Source: Alistipes sp.
Lineage (GTDB): Bacteria > Bacteroidota > Bacteroidia > Bacteroidales > Rikenellaceae
Direction: 5' to 3'
Length of the DNA: 64,000 nucleotides
NCBI GenBank assembly: GCA_017465605.1
Contig: JAFTVW010000007.1
Span: 1-64,000 of the forward strand
Each line of letters begins with the position of its first letter. Position 1 is the stretch's first letter. Position numbers and translations under genes: made by a program. Positions 1-8,720 of this stretch are shown piece after piece. The notes beneath the pieces are model-generated. The model did no database searches, was not told the origin of the DNA, and saw only the letters and a program-made list of their open reading frames with translations.

Positions 1-1
1 T

Positions 2-565
2 GTCAGTTCTCTTTTCGGTAGCGGTAAGATGAAATCGTTAGAACGCAAGAACGAGGATTTACGGGACGAGATAGCTATCCGAGATGAAACAATCGAGCAA
101 CTGCAAACCAATATCAAGCAAATGGAGGTAGAACATAGCAGAGCAATGATGAATAAGGACAACGAGCATCGCAAGGCACTTGGAGCAAAGGAGGTGGAGC
201 ATAAGGAGGAAACCAACACTCTTAATTCGATAATCAATACCGCTCATCGTTGGTACCCCGATTTTGCCCACCTTCTACGATTGGAACGCCTCGCCAAGCA
301 AATCGGACTTTCGGCGATGGAGTTTGCCGAGCTGATTAAGGGTAAGATTGTAAACTTTACAGGGCGACTATTCTCTTCGGAGCATAATCGATGGTTTGCT
401 ACGAATAATACCCCTTTACAGATTCTGCGAGATAACGATAAGCGCCTAACCTTAACCGCAAATCGAATACCTCTCAGCCAATGGTTCAACGAGCAATACG
501 ACAAACTCCGTCAATCAATCCGACAACCTATTCAACCAAAGAAGAGCAGCGGAATGAAATTGTAA
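2..565 (+). CDS. C-terminal part of a probable MobV/Pre-type mobilization protein (5' end outside window)
   Basis: The open frame runs in from the left edge (V-S-S-L-F-G-S-G-K precedes the first Met at 29), so only the C-terminal ~187 residues are visible. Residues after the Met form a charged coiled coil (about 50 residues rich in E, K, R and Q), followed by a compact domain with W-Y-P-D-F and the segments GKIVNFTGRLFSSEHNRWF and IPLSQWFNEQYDKLRQ. This layout (SLFGSGK, coiled coil, WFP-like, GK-x-x-x-x-G-x-L-x-S-x-E-H) resembles, from memory, the C-terminal half of Bacteroides MobV/Pre relaxases. Such proteins nick oriT of mobilizable elements; the catalytic N-terminal domain would lie upstream and cannot be checked. 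It converges with the YtfJ-like gene. Alternative: another coiled-coil protein of a mobile element. Confidence 0.55.
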   Translation, partial: VSSLFGSGKMKSLERKNEDLRDEIAIRDETIEQLQTNIKQMEVEHSRAMMNKDNEHRKALGAKEVEHKEETNTLNSIINTAHRWYPDFAHLLRLERLAKQIGLSAMEFAELIKGKIVNFTGRLFSSEHNRWFATNNTPLQILRDNDKRLTLTANRIPLSQWFNEQYDKLRQSIRQPIQPKKSSGMKL

Positions 566-571
566 AAGTAA

Positions 572-599
572 TGGCGACCGTATCATCAAGTGGTCGCCA
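572..599. terminator. Hairpin between convergent genes
   Basis: An 8-bp perfect stem (tggcgacc / ggtcgcca) with a 12-nt loop lies in the gap between the relaxase fragment and the YtfJ-like gene. An A-rich stretch to its left becomes a T-rich tail on the minus strand, so it fits best as the terminator of the minus-strand efflux operon. Confidence 0.5.
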
Positions 600-626
600 A
601 TCGCTTTGAATCTATCTAATGATATG

Positions 627-1136
627 TTATCGGTATTGCTCGATGAGAGCATAAAACTCCTGCTTATCTTGTTCGGTCAGTTCTCCTTTTCGCACAAAGA
701 GCAGTTCGCCATCTTTTGAGATGAAGATAAGCACAAATTTATTGTTGCAATCGCCCAAGTTCCAACTGCTCGATAGCGTGCGGTTCTCATCCGACAAAAC
801 CAATGCCCTATTCTTGGCGGTGCGTTTTTTTGCCATTGAGCGAATAATTCCTTTTGGCAACTTTGTGTCTTTGAGGTTCAAGACACCAAAGGATTCAATC
901 TTCGGACTGCTTGCCCGTCTGTTCTCCTCTAATTCATAAGTGAACGCCTCATTCTGTTTGTGGCGGTCGGGATCAACATAAAAAATTAAGATGTGTTTCT
1001 CGCCCCACGAGGGGAGTTTGCAACTATCGCCTGTCAGCATCTTTAACTCTATATTCTCCACCTTATAGGGCGGATTTTGCGCCCAAGCTGATGCTGCACA
1101 GCATAGCAAGAGCAATGTAAACAAAATATGTCGCAT
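627..1136 (-). CDS. YtfJ-like secreted thioredoxin-fold protein
   Basis: This 169-residue protein has a clear signal peptide (about residues 1-19, ending A-S-A-W-A-Q). The rest resembles the YtfJ/HI0045 family: a W-G-E-K-H-I-L-I-F-Y-V-D-P-D strand segment, then a second strand K-F-V-L-I-F-I-S-K-D-G-E-L-L-F. No CxxC redox pair is present at the thioredoxin active-site position, so redox activity is doubtful. The function of the family is unknown. It starts 55 bp after the TolC-like gene on the same strand with no visible promoter or terminator between them, so it may be the last gene of the efflux operon. Confidence 0.65.
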   Translation of the reverse strand: MRHILFTLLLLCCAASAWAQNPPYKVENIELKMLTGDSCKLPSWGEKHILIFYVDPDRHKQNEAFTYELEENRRASSPKIESFGVLNLKDTKLPKGIIRSMAKKRTAKNRALVLSDENRTLSSSWNLGDCNNKFVLIFISKDGELLFVRKGELTEQDKQEFYALIEQYR

Positions 1137-1191
1137 AATTCCTGATATGTAAAAGTTTAGTTTACCATTTGTGAGATAATCTATCTGTAAA

Positions 1192-2469
1192 TCAACGCCC
1201 TGTCGCCTTGAGGTAATGTGCCATAGCTGTGCGATATGATGCTTTGGCCGATGTTAAGTTGTTCAAACTTTGAGTATGGAGAGTCTCTGCATCCAACAAA
1301 TCGCTTAGAGAGATTACTCCTGCATTGTATGAGTTACTATTTTGACGCAGATTCTCTGCCGCAGATGTGATGGCTCGCTCGGCAAGGGCTATTTGCGAAT
1401 ATGCCTCGCACAAATCTCCCCAGCACTTCTCTATGTCGAGAGCCAACATATCTCTTGCGTGCATACGGTCATTTTCTGCCTGTTTCTCCTTGATGCGGGC
1501 TCGTTTTATGGAGTGAGAGCCTCCCCACCAACCAGATAGAGGGATTGATACCTGTGCAAAAACGACTCCTTCTCCCACGCCTTTATCCATCACATCATAA
1601 TATAAATATCCAGCACCAACACCTACCGTAGGCAGATAATCGGCCCGCGTCATCCTTGTTTGGTATTTGTGAGCTTCAAGACTTTTTTCTGCGAGTTGAT
1701 ACTCTGCACGTCTGTCGATTGCCTCTTCCACCGAGATATAAAAACTGTCGGGTGCTACGATTGTAGAGTCTTCGTAGCTGATATTGAAACCTTCGCGTGA
1801 AACGCCTATATGATTAGCCAAGAGCATAAGGCTTACACGCAATCCATTTTCTACTTTTAACCGTTGTGAAACAATCTCCTGCTGGCGTAACTCCACTCGT
1901 AGCAAGTCGTTTCGAGTAGCCAATCCTGCTTTTACAGATAGCTCTACTTGTCGATAAATCTCGTTCAACTGCTTTTCGACAACATCGAGAGTTGAAAGAT
2001 TATCCTTCAACTGAACAATCTGCCAGAAGTATGTCTCGGTCAATTCTCGCACTTCGGCTTCACTCTTCTTCAGTTGCAGATTGGCAATATCCTCACCGAT
2101 GCGTGCCAATTTGTTTGCATTGACGATTTTGCCACCCGCAAAGAGGGGTTGAACGGCGGTAATACTGCCCATATATCCCTTTTCAACCAATGCGATTGGC
2201 ATTGTTCCCATTTCTGGCAACGAGAAGTCTGCCTGCAATAATCCGTCAGAGGCTTGAAATGCTCCACCACTTACCGATATTTGAGGGAAATAGTTAGTAA
2301 AGGCTTCTTTGCGTGATTCTGCGGCAGCGTCCACATCGAAGCGACTGTTTTTAAGTGTATTGTTATGTTCGATTGCTGAGCTATGACACTCCTCCAATGT
2401 GAGTACCTGTCCCATTGTCGGGATAGCTGATAATGCACCGAATATTGATAAAAATAGGAATCGTTTCAT
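1192..2469 (-). CDS. TolC-family outer membrane efflux channel
   Basis: A 425-residue outer membrane factor with a signal peptide (residues 1-20). It has the two-fold repeated layout of TolC proteins: long amphipathic helices rich in A, E, Q and L, including a segment A-G-L-A-T-R-N-D-L-L-R-V-E-L in the first half and A-G-V-I-S-L-S-D-L-L-D-A-E in the second. Length fits the family (420-490). Its ATG overlaps the stop of the RND pump (TAATG), which points to translational coupling. It should form the outer channel of the pump encoded upstream. There is no lipobox, unlike OprM-type members. Confidence 0.9.
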   Translation of the reverse strand: MKRFLFLSIFGALSAIPTMGQVLTLEECHSSAIEHNNTLKNSRFDVDAAAESRKEAFTNYFPQISVSGGAFQASDGLLQADFSLPEMGTMPIALVEKGYMGSITAVQPLFAGGKIVNANKLARIGEDIANLQLKKSEAEVRELTETYFWQIVQLKDNLSTLDVVEKQLNEIYRQVELSVKAGLATRNDLLRVELRQQEIVSQRLKVENGLRVSLMLLANHIGVSREGFNISYEDSTIVAPDSFYISVEEAIDRRAEYQLAEKSLEAHKYQTRMTRADYLPTVGVGAGYLYYDVMDKGVGEGVVFAQVSIPLSGWWGGSHSIKRARIKEKQAENDRMHARDMLALDIEKCWGDLCEAYSQIALAERAITSAAENLRQNSNSYNAGVISLSDLLDAETLHTQSLNNLTSAKASYRTAMAHYLKATGR

Positions 2470-5400
2470 TACTTGTAAATTTTAGTGTAAAGAACAGGTA
2501 GTACCATCATAACCAATATGAGCGAACCTATACCTCCAGCGAAGATGGTTATACCTACTGGTGCCCAGAAGGTGCTACCACCCAAAATCATTGGTACGAC
2601 ACCAACAGCAGTAGTAGCTGTGGTTAAGAATATGGGTACCATACGCCTAACGCCTGCATCATAGGCTGCATCACGGACTGACAGGTGATTGAATCTGCGT
2701 TGTTCCTCTGCGTGTTGATATATTAGGATTGCGTTACGCACTATCATACCCAGCAAGGTGATAAAGCCGAAGATAGATGTTAAGCCTACGGTAAAATCAG
2801 CCAAAGCCAAACCTAAAATAGCACCAAATAAGCATAGTGTCATAGATGCCATTACCACAAGCGATATTCCGAATTTGCGGAAATTAATCAAGATAAAGAA
2901 GAATATTATAATCAGCGATATTCCGACACCAGAAAGAATCGGTGGAATCTCCTCCAAATCAAACTCGCGAGCACCTCCAATCTCATATTCCACTCCTGCG
3001 GGGATATCCAATGAAGACTCAATGTAGTCGTCAATCACATTGGTAAGACTCATTACATTTACACCGCGCAATGGCTCGGCCGTTACGGTCATACAACGGC
3101 GACCATTGCGATGCATAATTTTATTGTAATTCCAATCTGTTTTAACATCTGCAATCTGACGCAATGGCACATTTACACTTGGAATAGGCGATGCCATTCG
3201 TATTTTGTTGATATCCTCAATTGACAGTTTCTCGTCATTTCTCTGACTCTTTACCACGATTGGTACATCGTAATCCTCTTCCCATATAGAACCTACGGTC
3301 AAATCGCCTGTTGCAATGGTTAGGTTTGCTGCGGCAATAGTTCTGTTTATACCGAGTTGTGAAGCTGTTACGGGGTTGAGTTTTACATCAACAATAGGCT
3401 GGAATCCATCAAAGTCAGTACGAATACGGGTTAGTTCGGGCATTGTGTGTAAGTATGCCATCAGATTATCCGATGCTGTTTGCAGCGAATCTATATCTTC
3501 GCCATAAAAGCGGAACTCGAATGATGGTGTTGTTTGAAAATCAAGTTGCTTAAACTTGACAAAGGCATCTGCAAAATGGTTTGCCCAACTATTGGCATAA
3601 TCATCCAAAATCTCTTCGGTTGCCTCAATTGATTGTGTGTTTACAATAAACTGCGCGAAATTCTTACCACCCATCTGTGGGGCATAACTCATCTGAAAAC
3701 GAGGTGAAGAGCATCCGATAAAAGAGGTAATAGATGTTATCCTTTCATCTTTTTTTAGAACGTGATAAAGAGAATCTGCAACCTCTTCGGTGCGCTCCAA
3801 TGGTGTGCCCGATGGTAGGAAAATCTCTACAGCAAACTGGTCTCGATCGGCGTAAGGAAACATTCTCAAATCGATGGTGAGCACTAATAGCAGGGCAACT
3901 ATAGCAGAACCAAATCCCAATGTTATTGTCAGCCAACCGTGACGGAATGTCCAGTCCAATGCTTTATTATAGAAATCTTGCACATAATCGGTAAGGCTCT
4001 TTTTATCCTCGCCCTTGTTTGGTAACTTGCGAATAAGAACATACTCGAGGATAGGAATAATCATCACCGACAGGAACAATGATACCATAAGATTGATTGT
4101 AACCGTCCACGGGAAGAATTCTACAAACTCACCCATCATACCCGACATTGTGAGTAGTAAGGGATAAAAAATCATACAAATACACACCGTAGCCAACATC
4201 AATGATGGAAAATACTGCATTGCGCTTTCAGCCGCTGCATACCATCGTGAGTGTCCCTTGCCCAGATACTCCAAATAGCCATCTATGACAACAATTGAAT
4301 TATCGACAATCATTCCCAATACAACCACTAATGCCGCCAAAGTAACGGTATTAAGAGGAATGCCGAACATATACATTATTCCTACCGATATGAATGTCGA
4401 TAGAGGAATGGTGATTGCAGCAATGAGAGCCGAGCGGAATGGGAAAAGCAACATCATCACTACAATGATAATTGCCATAGCAAGGAATAAATCTCGCAAA
4501 AAAGAATCCACCGAATCGCCTACCACTTTAGCTTGGTCGGCAACGCGCTCAATACTAACATCTTCAGGCAGGACTTCATCATCAAAACGCTGTAAAAGCG
4601 CATCAACCTCCTCGCCCAATTCTACGATGTTGTTCCCTGCCAGCATCTCCAGCGAGAGCATAACACAACGATGTCCGTTGTTGAGAATATAACTATCAGG
4701 TTCGTCCCATTCCCGAACGACATCTGCCACATCTTTAACTCGCAAAACACTTCCATCGGGGTTGCTCCAAACAATCATATTTGCCACTTCCTCCTCGCTT
4801 GCAAGTGAGGGCGAAATATGAATTGGCATCTCTATCTCGGAATTACTTACGCTTCCTCCTATCGAGGTCAAGCCCTGAGAGGATAGAGACGCTGCAATAC
4901 TTTTTTCTCCGATGCCGTATGCTGACAATCGCTCGGAATTCAAATAGATTGATATTTGCTCCTTTTGGACTCCGAAAGTACGAATGTTCGATATTGCTTC
5001 AACCCTACGTAAGCGCGCACTCAACTCATCAAGATACCCTTCCAACTCTCTATAAGAGCGATAATCTGATTCGATGGTAATCAATAGAGCCGATGTATCA
5101 CCGAAATCATCATTAGCGACAACAGTAATGACTCCAGAGGGAAGTTCCTGCTTGAAGGTGGCAAGACCGTGTTTGATTTTTGACCATACCTCATCTTTAT
5201 TATCAACATTGTCGTGTAGCTCTACCATAACAATACACGCTCCGTTTTGAGATGTTGAAGTAGTTTTACTTCGCTTCACCTCTTTGTATGTCATAAGGTA
5301 CTGCTCCAATGGTTTAGCCAACTGCTCTTCAACCTCGTTGGCTGTTGCACCAGGATAGACGCCGATAACAACACCCTGACGAATTGTGTATTCTGGGAAT

Positions 5401-5519
5401 TCCTGCTTCGGAATATCTATCAACGCAAATATTCCGAATCCAAAAAGAACAATCGTGATTAGAAAGGTGATGCGGTAATTTCGCATCGCCCAAGAAATGA
5501 TATTATTAGACTTGCTCAT
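2469..5519 (-). CDS. RND-family efflux pump, inner membrane (AcrB-like)
   Basis: A 1016-residue inner-membrane transporter with the RND layout: TM1 near the N-terminus, a large periplasmic loop, a central TM cluster, a second loop and a C-terminal TM cluster. The TM4 motif reads G-M-I-V-D-N-S-I-V-V-I-D, retaining the first of AcrB's two proton-relay aspartates. The TM10-like block G-F-I-T-L-L-G-M-I-V-R-N-A-I-L-I is typical of drug-exporting members. The ATG at 5519 is chosen over an in-frame GTG at 5525 because it forms a TAATG overlap with the adaptor gene, matching the overlap at the other end with the channel gene. Substrate cannot be read from sequence. Confidence 0.93.
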   Translation of the reverse strand: MSKSNNIISWAMRNYRITFLITIVLFGFGIFALIDIPKQEFPEYTIRQGVVIGVYPGATANEVEEQLAKPLEQYLMTYKEVKRSKTTSTSQNGACIVMVELHDNVDNKDEVWSKIKHGLATFKQELPSGVITVVANDDFGDTSALLITIESDYRSYRELEGYLDELSARLRRVEAISNIRTFGVQKEQISIYLNSERLSAYGIGEKSIAASLSSQGLTSIGGSVSNSEIEMPIHISPSLASEEEVANMIVWSNPDGSVLRVKDVADVVREWDEPDSYILNNGHRCVMLSLEMLAGNNIVELGEEVDALLQRFDDEVLPEDVSIERVADQAKVVGDSVDSFLRDLFLAMAIIIVVMMLLFPFRSALIAAITIPLSTFISVGIMYMFGIPLNTVTLAALVVVLGMIVDNSIVVIDGYLEYLGKGHSRWYAAAESAMQYFPSLMLATVCICMIFYPLLLTMSGMMGEFVEFFPWTVTINLMVSLFLSVMIIPILEYVLIRKLPNKGEDKKSLTDYVQDFYNKALDWTFRHGWLTITLGFGSAIVALLLVLTIDLRMFPYADRDQFAVEIFLPSGTPLERTEEVADSLYHVLKKDERITSITSFIGCSSPRFQMSYAPQMGGKNFAQFIVNTQSIEATEEILDDYANSWANHFADAFVKFKQLDFQTTPSFEFRFYGEDIDSLQTASDNLMAYLHTMPELTRIRTDFDGFQPIVDVKLNPVTASQLGINRTIAAANLTIATGDLTVGSIWEEDYDVPIVVKSQRNDEKLSIEDINKIRMASPIPSVNVPLRQIADVKTDWNYNKIMHRNGRRCMTVTAEPLRGVNVMSLTNVIDDYIESSLDIPAGVEYEIGGAREFDLEEIPPILSGVGISLIIIFFFILINFRKFGISLVVMASMTLCLFGAILGLALADFTVGLTSIFGFITLLGMIVRNAILIYQHAEEQRRFNHLSVRDAAYDAGVRRMVPIFLTTATTAVGVVPMILGGSTFWAPVGITIFAGGIGSLILVMMVLPVLYTKIYK

Positions 5520-6532
5520 TACCACACAATTTTATCTCCTTCGCCAATCTTTTCCATACCCTTTGTAACGATTCTATCGCCCGATTGCACACCGTCAATG
5601 ACGGTTATCGAATTGCCGATAGGTTTGCCCAGTGTAACTTTTTGACGAGTAACACTATCGCCTAAAACTTTCCATACAAAATGCTCATTATTTAGCGTCT
5701 GGGTAACGCATCGTAGAGGCAACAATATCATATTATCCGTAGCAGGATTGTCTATTTCTACGGAACATACCATTCCAGGGAGAAGTTCTTTCTGTGGAGT
5801 TTTAATAGTTGCCTTTATGTCGTAAGTGTGAGATATGGCATCAGCGGCCGGACTCTTCTCTATGTTCGTTGCAATAAAATCTTTATTGTCGAGAGCATCA
5901 ATATGTACCGTGATGTCCCCCGTATTATTTATTAGATTAACTTCTTGCTCAGGAACTGCAAATCGAACTTTTATTTGGCTAACATCCAAAAGTATCATAA
6001 CGGGTGCGCCTGGTAATACATTTTCACCCGTTGTAACCAATTTCTTCCCAATAACACCTGAGAATGGGGCTTTTAAAGTGCAATCTTCCAGATTTCGTTT
6101 AACAATTTCAAACGAAGATTCGGCCTGCTGAAGTTGAGTTTGAATCTCAATCCATTTGATTTCAGGTAAACTCTCGGCCTCATAAAGCAACTTCATACGT
6201 TTGTACGCATCCTGTGCTTGGTGCAGAGTGGCTTCTGCCGTGGCATACATTTGTTTCATTGAGTTGTCATCAAGAGTTGCCAATATATCTCCTTTTGCAA
6301 CTCGTTCACCTTCGTTAACAAAGGTTTTCAATACAACACCCGACACGGGAAAACTCAGTGATGATGACAACTTTTCCTCCAGTACTCCTACATAAGTAGA
6401 TTGATTTGAGTCTCCAATTTCTCCAACGAGAAGTGTCTCCACCTTGATTGGAGCGTCAATACTTTTCTCATTCTTGCTTTTGCAACCGACAGTCAAAAGG
6501 ACAATAAGTCCGATAATTAAACTCTTATACAT
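5519..6532 (-). CDS. RND efflux periplasmic adaptor lipoprotein (membrane fusion protein)
   Basis: A 337-residue lipoprotein (lipobox L-T-V-G-C, Cys 17). After the anchor come a biotinyl-lipoyl half-motif (F-V-N-E-G-E-R-V-A-K-G-D-I-L-A-T-L-D), a helical hairpin (about residues 90-150, with Q-L-Q-Q-A-E-S-S-F), the second lipoyl half (L-K-A-P-F-S-G-V-I-G-K) and beta-barrel and membrane-proximal domains ending G-D-R-I-V-T-K-G. It would link the RND pump to the TolC-like channel. First gene of the operon; the AraC-type regulator is divergent from it across 150 bp. Confidence 0.92.
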   Translation of the reverse strand: MYKSLIIGLIVLLTVGCKSKNEKSIDAPIKVETLLVGEIGDSNQSTYVGVLEEKLSSSLSFPVSGVVLKTFVNEGERVAKGDILATLDDNSMKQMYATAEATLHQAQDAYKRMKLLYEAESLPEIKWIEIQTQLQQAESSFEIVKRNLEDCTLKAPFSGVIGKKLVTTGENVLPGAPVMILLDVSQIKVRFAVPEQEVNLINNTGDITVHIDALDNKDFIATNIEKSPAADAISHTYDIKATIKTPQKELLPGMVCSVEIDNPATDNMILLPLRCVTQTLNNEHFVWKVLGDSVTRQKVTLGKPIGNSITVIDGVQSGDRIVTKGMEKIGEGDKIVW

Positions 6533-6656
6533 AATACATAAATTTAATGTACAAAGTTCGGATGTTCTCTCCTTATTGTTGTTGCGTATTCACCGTTTTA
6601 ATTTTCCGATTCGTAATATAAATAGTGAATTATAACCTTAATTATGTTCTTTTAGT

Positions 6657-6664
6657 TATCTTTG
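6657..6664 (+). promoter_or_regulatory. Bacteroides-type -7 element (TATCTTTG) of the AraC gene
   Basis: TATCTTTG matches TAnnTTTG exactly and sits 18 bp before the ATG at 6683. No good -33 TTTG is found at the right spacing, so an activator may be needed. The in-frame TTG at 6662 lies inside this element, which argues for the ATG as the true start. Confidence 0.6.
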
Positions 6665-6682
6665 CAGAAAAATAGATACGAT

Positions 6683-7591
6683 ATGAGCCGTAGAATCCAG
6701 CGGGTGACAATAGATGAGTTGCAGAATCGTTTGCCCGAATCTATAAATGCAATTTACAAAGATGGATACCTCTTTGCCTCGCATCAAGGAGTTATTGATG
6801 GGCAAATTATGGAGCTGTTCATATCGTCAGTCCGTATGGCAACTACCTTCTTTGTTCTTTGTAAAGATGGCGAGGTAGATATTACTTATAATCAGAAACA
6901 CTATGTGTTAAAGAAAAATTCGCTTATCGTAGGTATTCCCGATATTGTAGTGCAGATTAACTCGCAATCCTTGATTGATGCAAATGCGATGTTTTTCAAG
7001 AAAGAGTTTTTAGATGGTTTGAATATAAATGTGGATAATTCGCTGATTCGTATTGTGCTTTATATATTGAATAACCCGATTTTGGAATTGACCTCCAGCG
7101 AATTGTCGGACCTTCAACATACACTCTCAGAGTTAGAGAGTTTTGCCAATACCAACGAAGAAGATATATTCACGAAAGAGATTATAGCCTCAGGTATCCG
7201 AGCATTTGTATATAAGGTGTGTCGAATAATCTCTTCACGAATAGAACGAAGCGAATACGCAAGAGTGAATAATCGTAAATATGAATACTTCAAGCGATTT
7301 TTTGCACTGCTTGCAACCGAGTATAAACAACATCGGAATGTCAATTGGTATGCAGAACAGATGCACCTCTCAACCAAATACTTCACCTCGCTCATCCGAC
7401 AGGTTAGCGGACGAACAACGGTTGATTGGATAAATGACCGTGTAATATATGAGGCGAAGAATCTTCTGCTCTACTCGGAGATGAGTATTACCGAGATTGC
7501 TTATCAACTGAATTTTCCCAGCACATCATTTTTCAGCAAATACTTCAAAAATATTGTAGGCATCAACCCCTCCGAATTCCGAAAAGTCTAG
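6683..7591 (+). CDS. AraC-family transcriptional regulator beside the RND operon
   Basis: A 302-residue regulator. The N-terminal ~170 residues are a probable ligand/dimerization domain with cupin-like beta strands. The C-terminal ~100 residues carry two helix-turn-helix units: N-W-Y-A-E-Q-M-H-L-S-T-K-Y-F-T-S-L-I-R-Q and the AraC signature I-T-E-I-A-Y-Q-L-N-F-P-S-T-S-F-F-S-K-Y-F-K. It is divergent from the efflux operon, so control of that operon is a reasonable inference. The ATG at 6683 is used because the longer TTG start lies within the promoter. Confidence 0.88.
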   Translation: MSRRIQRVTIDELQNRLPESINAIYKDGYLFASHQGVIDGQIMELFISSVRMATTFFVLCKDGEVDITYNQKHYVLKKNSLIVGIPDIVVQINSQSLIDANAMFFKKEFLDGLNINVDNSLIRIVLYILNNPILELTSSELSDLQHTLSELESFANTNEEDIFTKEIIASGIRAFVYKVCRIISSRIERSEYARVNNRKYEYFKRFFALLATEYKQHRNVNWYAEQMHLSTKYFTSLIRQVSGRTTVDWINDRVIYEAKNLLLYSEMSITEIAYQLNFPSTSFFSKYFKNIVGINPSEFRKV

Positions 7592-7599
7592 GGCGGTTT

Positions 7600-7639
7600 A
7601 GTTTAGTCCATTGGCTATATGCCCAAAACGGACTAAACT
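7600..7639 (+). terminator. Stem-loop after the AraC gene
   Basis: A 10-bp perfect stem (agtttagtcc / ggactaaact) begins 8 bp after the stop codon. The 20-nt loop can itself pair partly (ttgg...cccaa). The T-rich tail is weak (tatttg), so it is a modest terminator candidate. Confidence 0.45.
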
Positions 7640-7719
7640 TATTTGTGCATTGACAGTATAAAATATGCTGGCGAAAAAAGAAATTATCGCAACTTCTCTT
7701 TTCGTCAGCATTATTTTTA

Positions 7720-7795
7720 TACCTTTGTGGTGTCGGAAGTGAAAGAAAATAGAAATAATTGCCTACTACGACAGAATATTTTGTCGTGGTATTTT
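7720..7795 (+). ncRNA. Possible small transcript: promoter-like element plus hairpin with T-run
   Basis: TACCTTTG (7720-7727) is an exact TAnnTTTG match with no gene behind it. About 36 bp on, a 10-bp stem (tactacgaca / tgtcgtggta, one G-T pair, 7764-7791) with an 8-nt loop is followed by TTTT. A transcript of roughly 60 nt could start near 7734 and stop after the hairpin. No -33 TTTG is present at the right distance. The call rests on these signals alone. Confidence 0.25.
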
Positions 7796-7927
7796 AGCAT
7801 TACTATTTTCTCGAAATCTCTGATTTTGTATGCAAATTGTATGTGATAAAATTGTATGATAACCGCAATGTATGTGGACAATAAATTGATAATTAAGTAG
7901 ATATTTAAGGTTTGCGAATTAGCAACT

Positions 7928-7999
7928 AATTTACGCCAAGTAAACTGCGCTTTTTCGGGCTACGCAAGCCTTGAAATCCCTCATGTTATACAACTTCTA
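7928..7999. repeat. Palindromic intergenic repeat, copy 1 (truncated)
   Basis: It contains the family core hairpin TTTAC-gccaa-GTAAA (7930-7944) followed by ctgcgctttttcgggc, then the right-hand end with ttatacaacttc. The left arm present in other copies is missing or degraded. Related copies lie at 34012, 35499, 35638 and 41989. Confidence 0.6.
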
Positions 8000-8006
8000 A
8001 CAAAAA

Positions 8007-8038
8007 GGGAGTGTCTAAAAAACTTGTTAGACACTCCC
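8007..8038 (-). terminator. Terminator of rubrerythrin gene
   Basis: An 11-bp perfect stem (gggagtgtcta / tagacactccc) with a 10-nt loop lies 25 bp beyond the rubrerythrin stop. The AAAAA to its left is a T-run on the minus strand. Confidence 0.8.
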
Positions 8039-8063
8039 ATTGCTGAAATAACTTATATTACTA

Positions 8064-8639
8064 TTAATAATTCTCCTTCTTAGGCTCGAAGAATGCTTGT
8101 GGGTGTGCGCAAGCGGGACATTTGATAGGAGCCTCTTTTGCGAGGATTATGTAACCGCAGTTACGGCACTGCCACCAAATCTCGTTGTCGCGGATAAATA
8201 CCTTACCCTCAGTAACTCTTTCGAGCAACTTGATATAGCGACGCTCGTGCTCAGCCTCGACCTTAGCAATCTGACGGAAAGTCTCGGCAATCTCTGAGAA
8301 TCCCTCCTTGTCGGCTACCTCGGCAAACTCTGCGTAGAGTACGTCCCACTCCTCGTGCTCACCCTGAGCAGCGGCAAGCAGGTTCTCGGCAGTTGTGCCA
8401 ATCTTGCCTGCGGGATATGATGCTGTGATAGTAACATCGCCACCCTCCAAATATTTGAAGAACTTCTTTGCGTGCTCTTTCTCTTGCTCGGCAGTCTCCA
8501 TAAATACGCCTGAAATCTGCTCGAAGCCCTCTTTCTTAGCTACGCTCGCGAAGAATGTGTAACGATTGCGAGCCTGGCTCTCACCTGCAAATGATTTGAG
8601 CAAATTTTGCTCTGTCAAAGTTCCTTTTACGCTTTTCAT
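8064..8639 (-). CDS. rbr: Rubrerythrin
   Basis: A 191-residue two-domain protein. The N-terminal four-helix ferritin-like domain carries the diiron ligands in E-S-Q-A-R-N-R-Y, E-T-A-E-Q-E-K-E-H and K-V-E-A-E-H-E-R-R-Y. The C-terminal rubredoxin-like domain has two Cys pairs (C-R-N-C-G-Y and C-P-A-C-A-H) for one Fe. Rubrerythrins reduce hydrogen peroxide in anaerobes, using electrons from rubredoxin or NADH-dependent partners. Length is typical (about 190). It is monocistronic, with its own promoter and terminator. Confidence 0.96.
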   Translation of the reverse strand: MKSVKGTLTEQNLLKSFAGESQARNRYTFFASVAKKEGFEQISGVFMETAEQEKEHAKKFFKYLEGGDVTITASYPAGKIGTTAENLLAAAQGEHEEWDVLYAEFAEVADKEGFSEIAETFRQIAKVEAEHERRYIKLLERVTEGKVFIRDNEIWWQCRNCGYIILAKEAPIKCPACAHPQAFFEPKKENY

Positions 8640-8689
8640 CTCTTTGTAATTTTATTTGTTGTATGAATATTTGTTTCTGTTTCCTGATG

Positions 8690-8720
8690 CAAATTTATCG
8701 CTAAATTTGGTTTTGTCAAT
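8690..8720 (-). promoter_or_regulatory. Promoter of rubrerythrin gene
   Basis: On the minus strand the order is ATTG (8720-8717), a 19-nt spacer, then TAAATTTG (8697-8690), close to the Bacteroides consensus TTTG-N19-TAnnTTTG. This leaves a 5' leader of about 45 nt. Confidence 0.65.

Larger units (their letters stand above)
7592..8063. other. 470-bp gap: promoter-like site, hairpins, truncated palindromic repeat
   Basis: I see no convincing protein gene. A 67-codon frame (7643-7846) has low-complexity composition and no start context. The gap holds the AraC terminator, a TACCTTTG promoter-like site followed by a hairpin (7720-7795), a truncated copy of the palindromic repeat found elsewhere in the window (7928-7999), and the rubrerythrin terminator. 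Confidence 0.6.

Noticed and set aside
7643..7846. 67-codon plus-strand frame in the gap after the AraC gene
   Set aside because: No promoter or start context that fits, unusual composition (many N, F, Y), and it overlaps the hairpin signals. Treated as chance.
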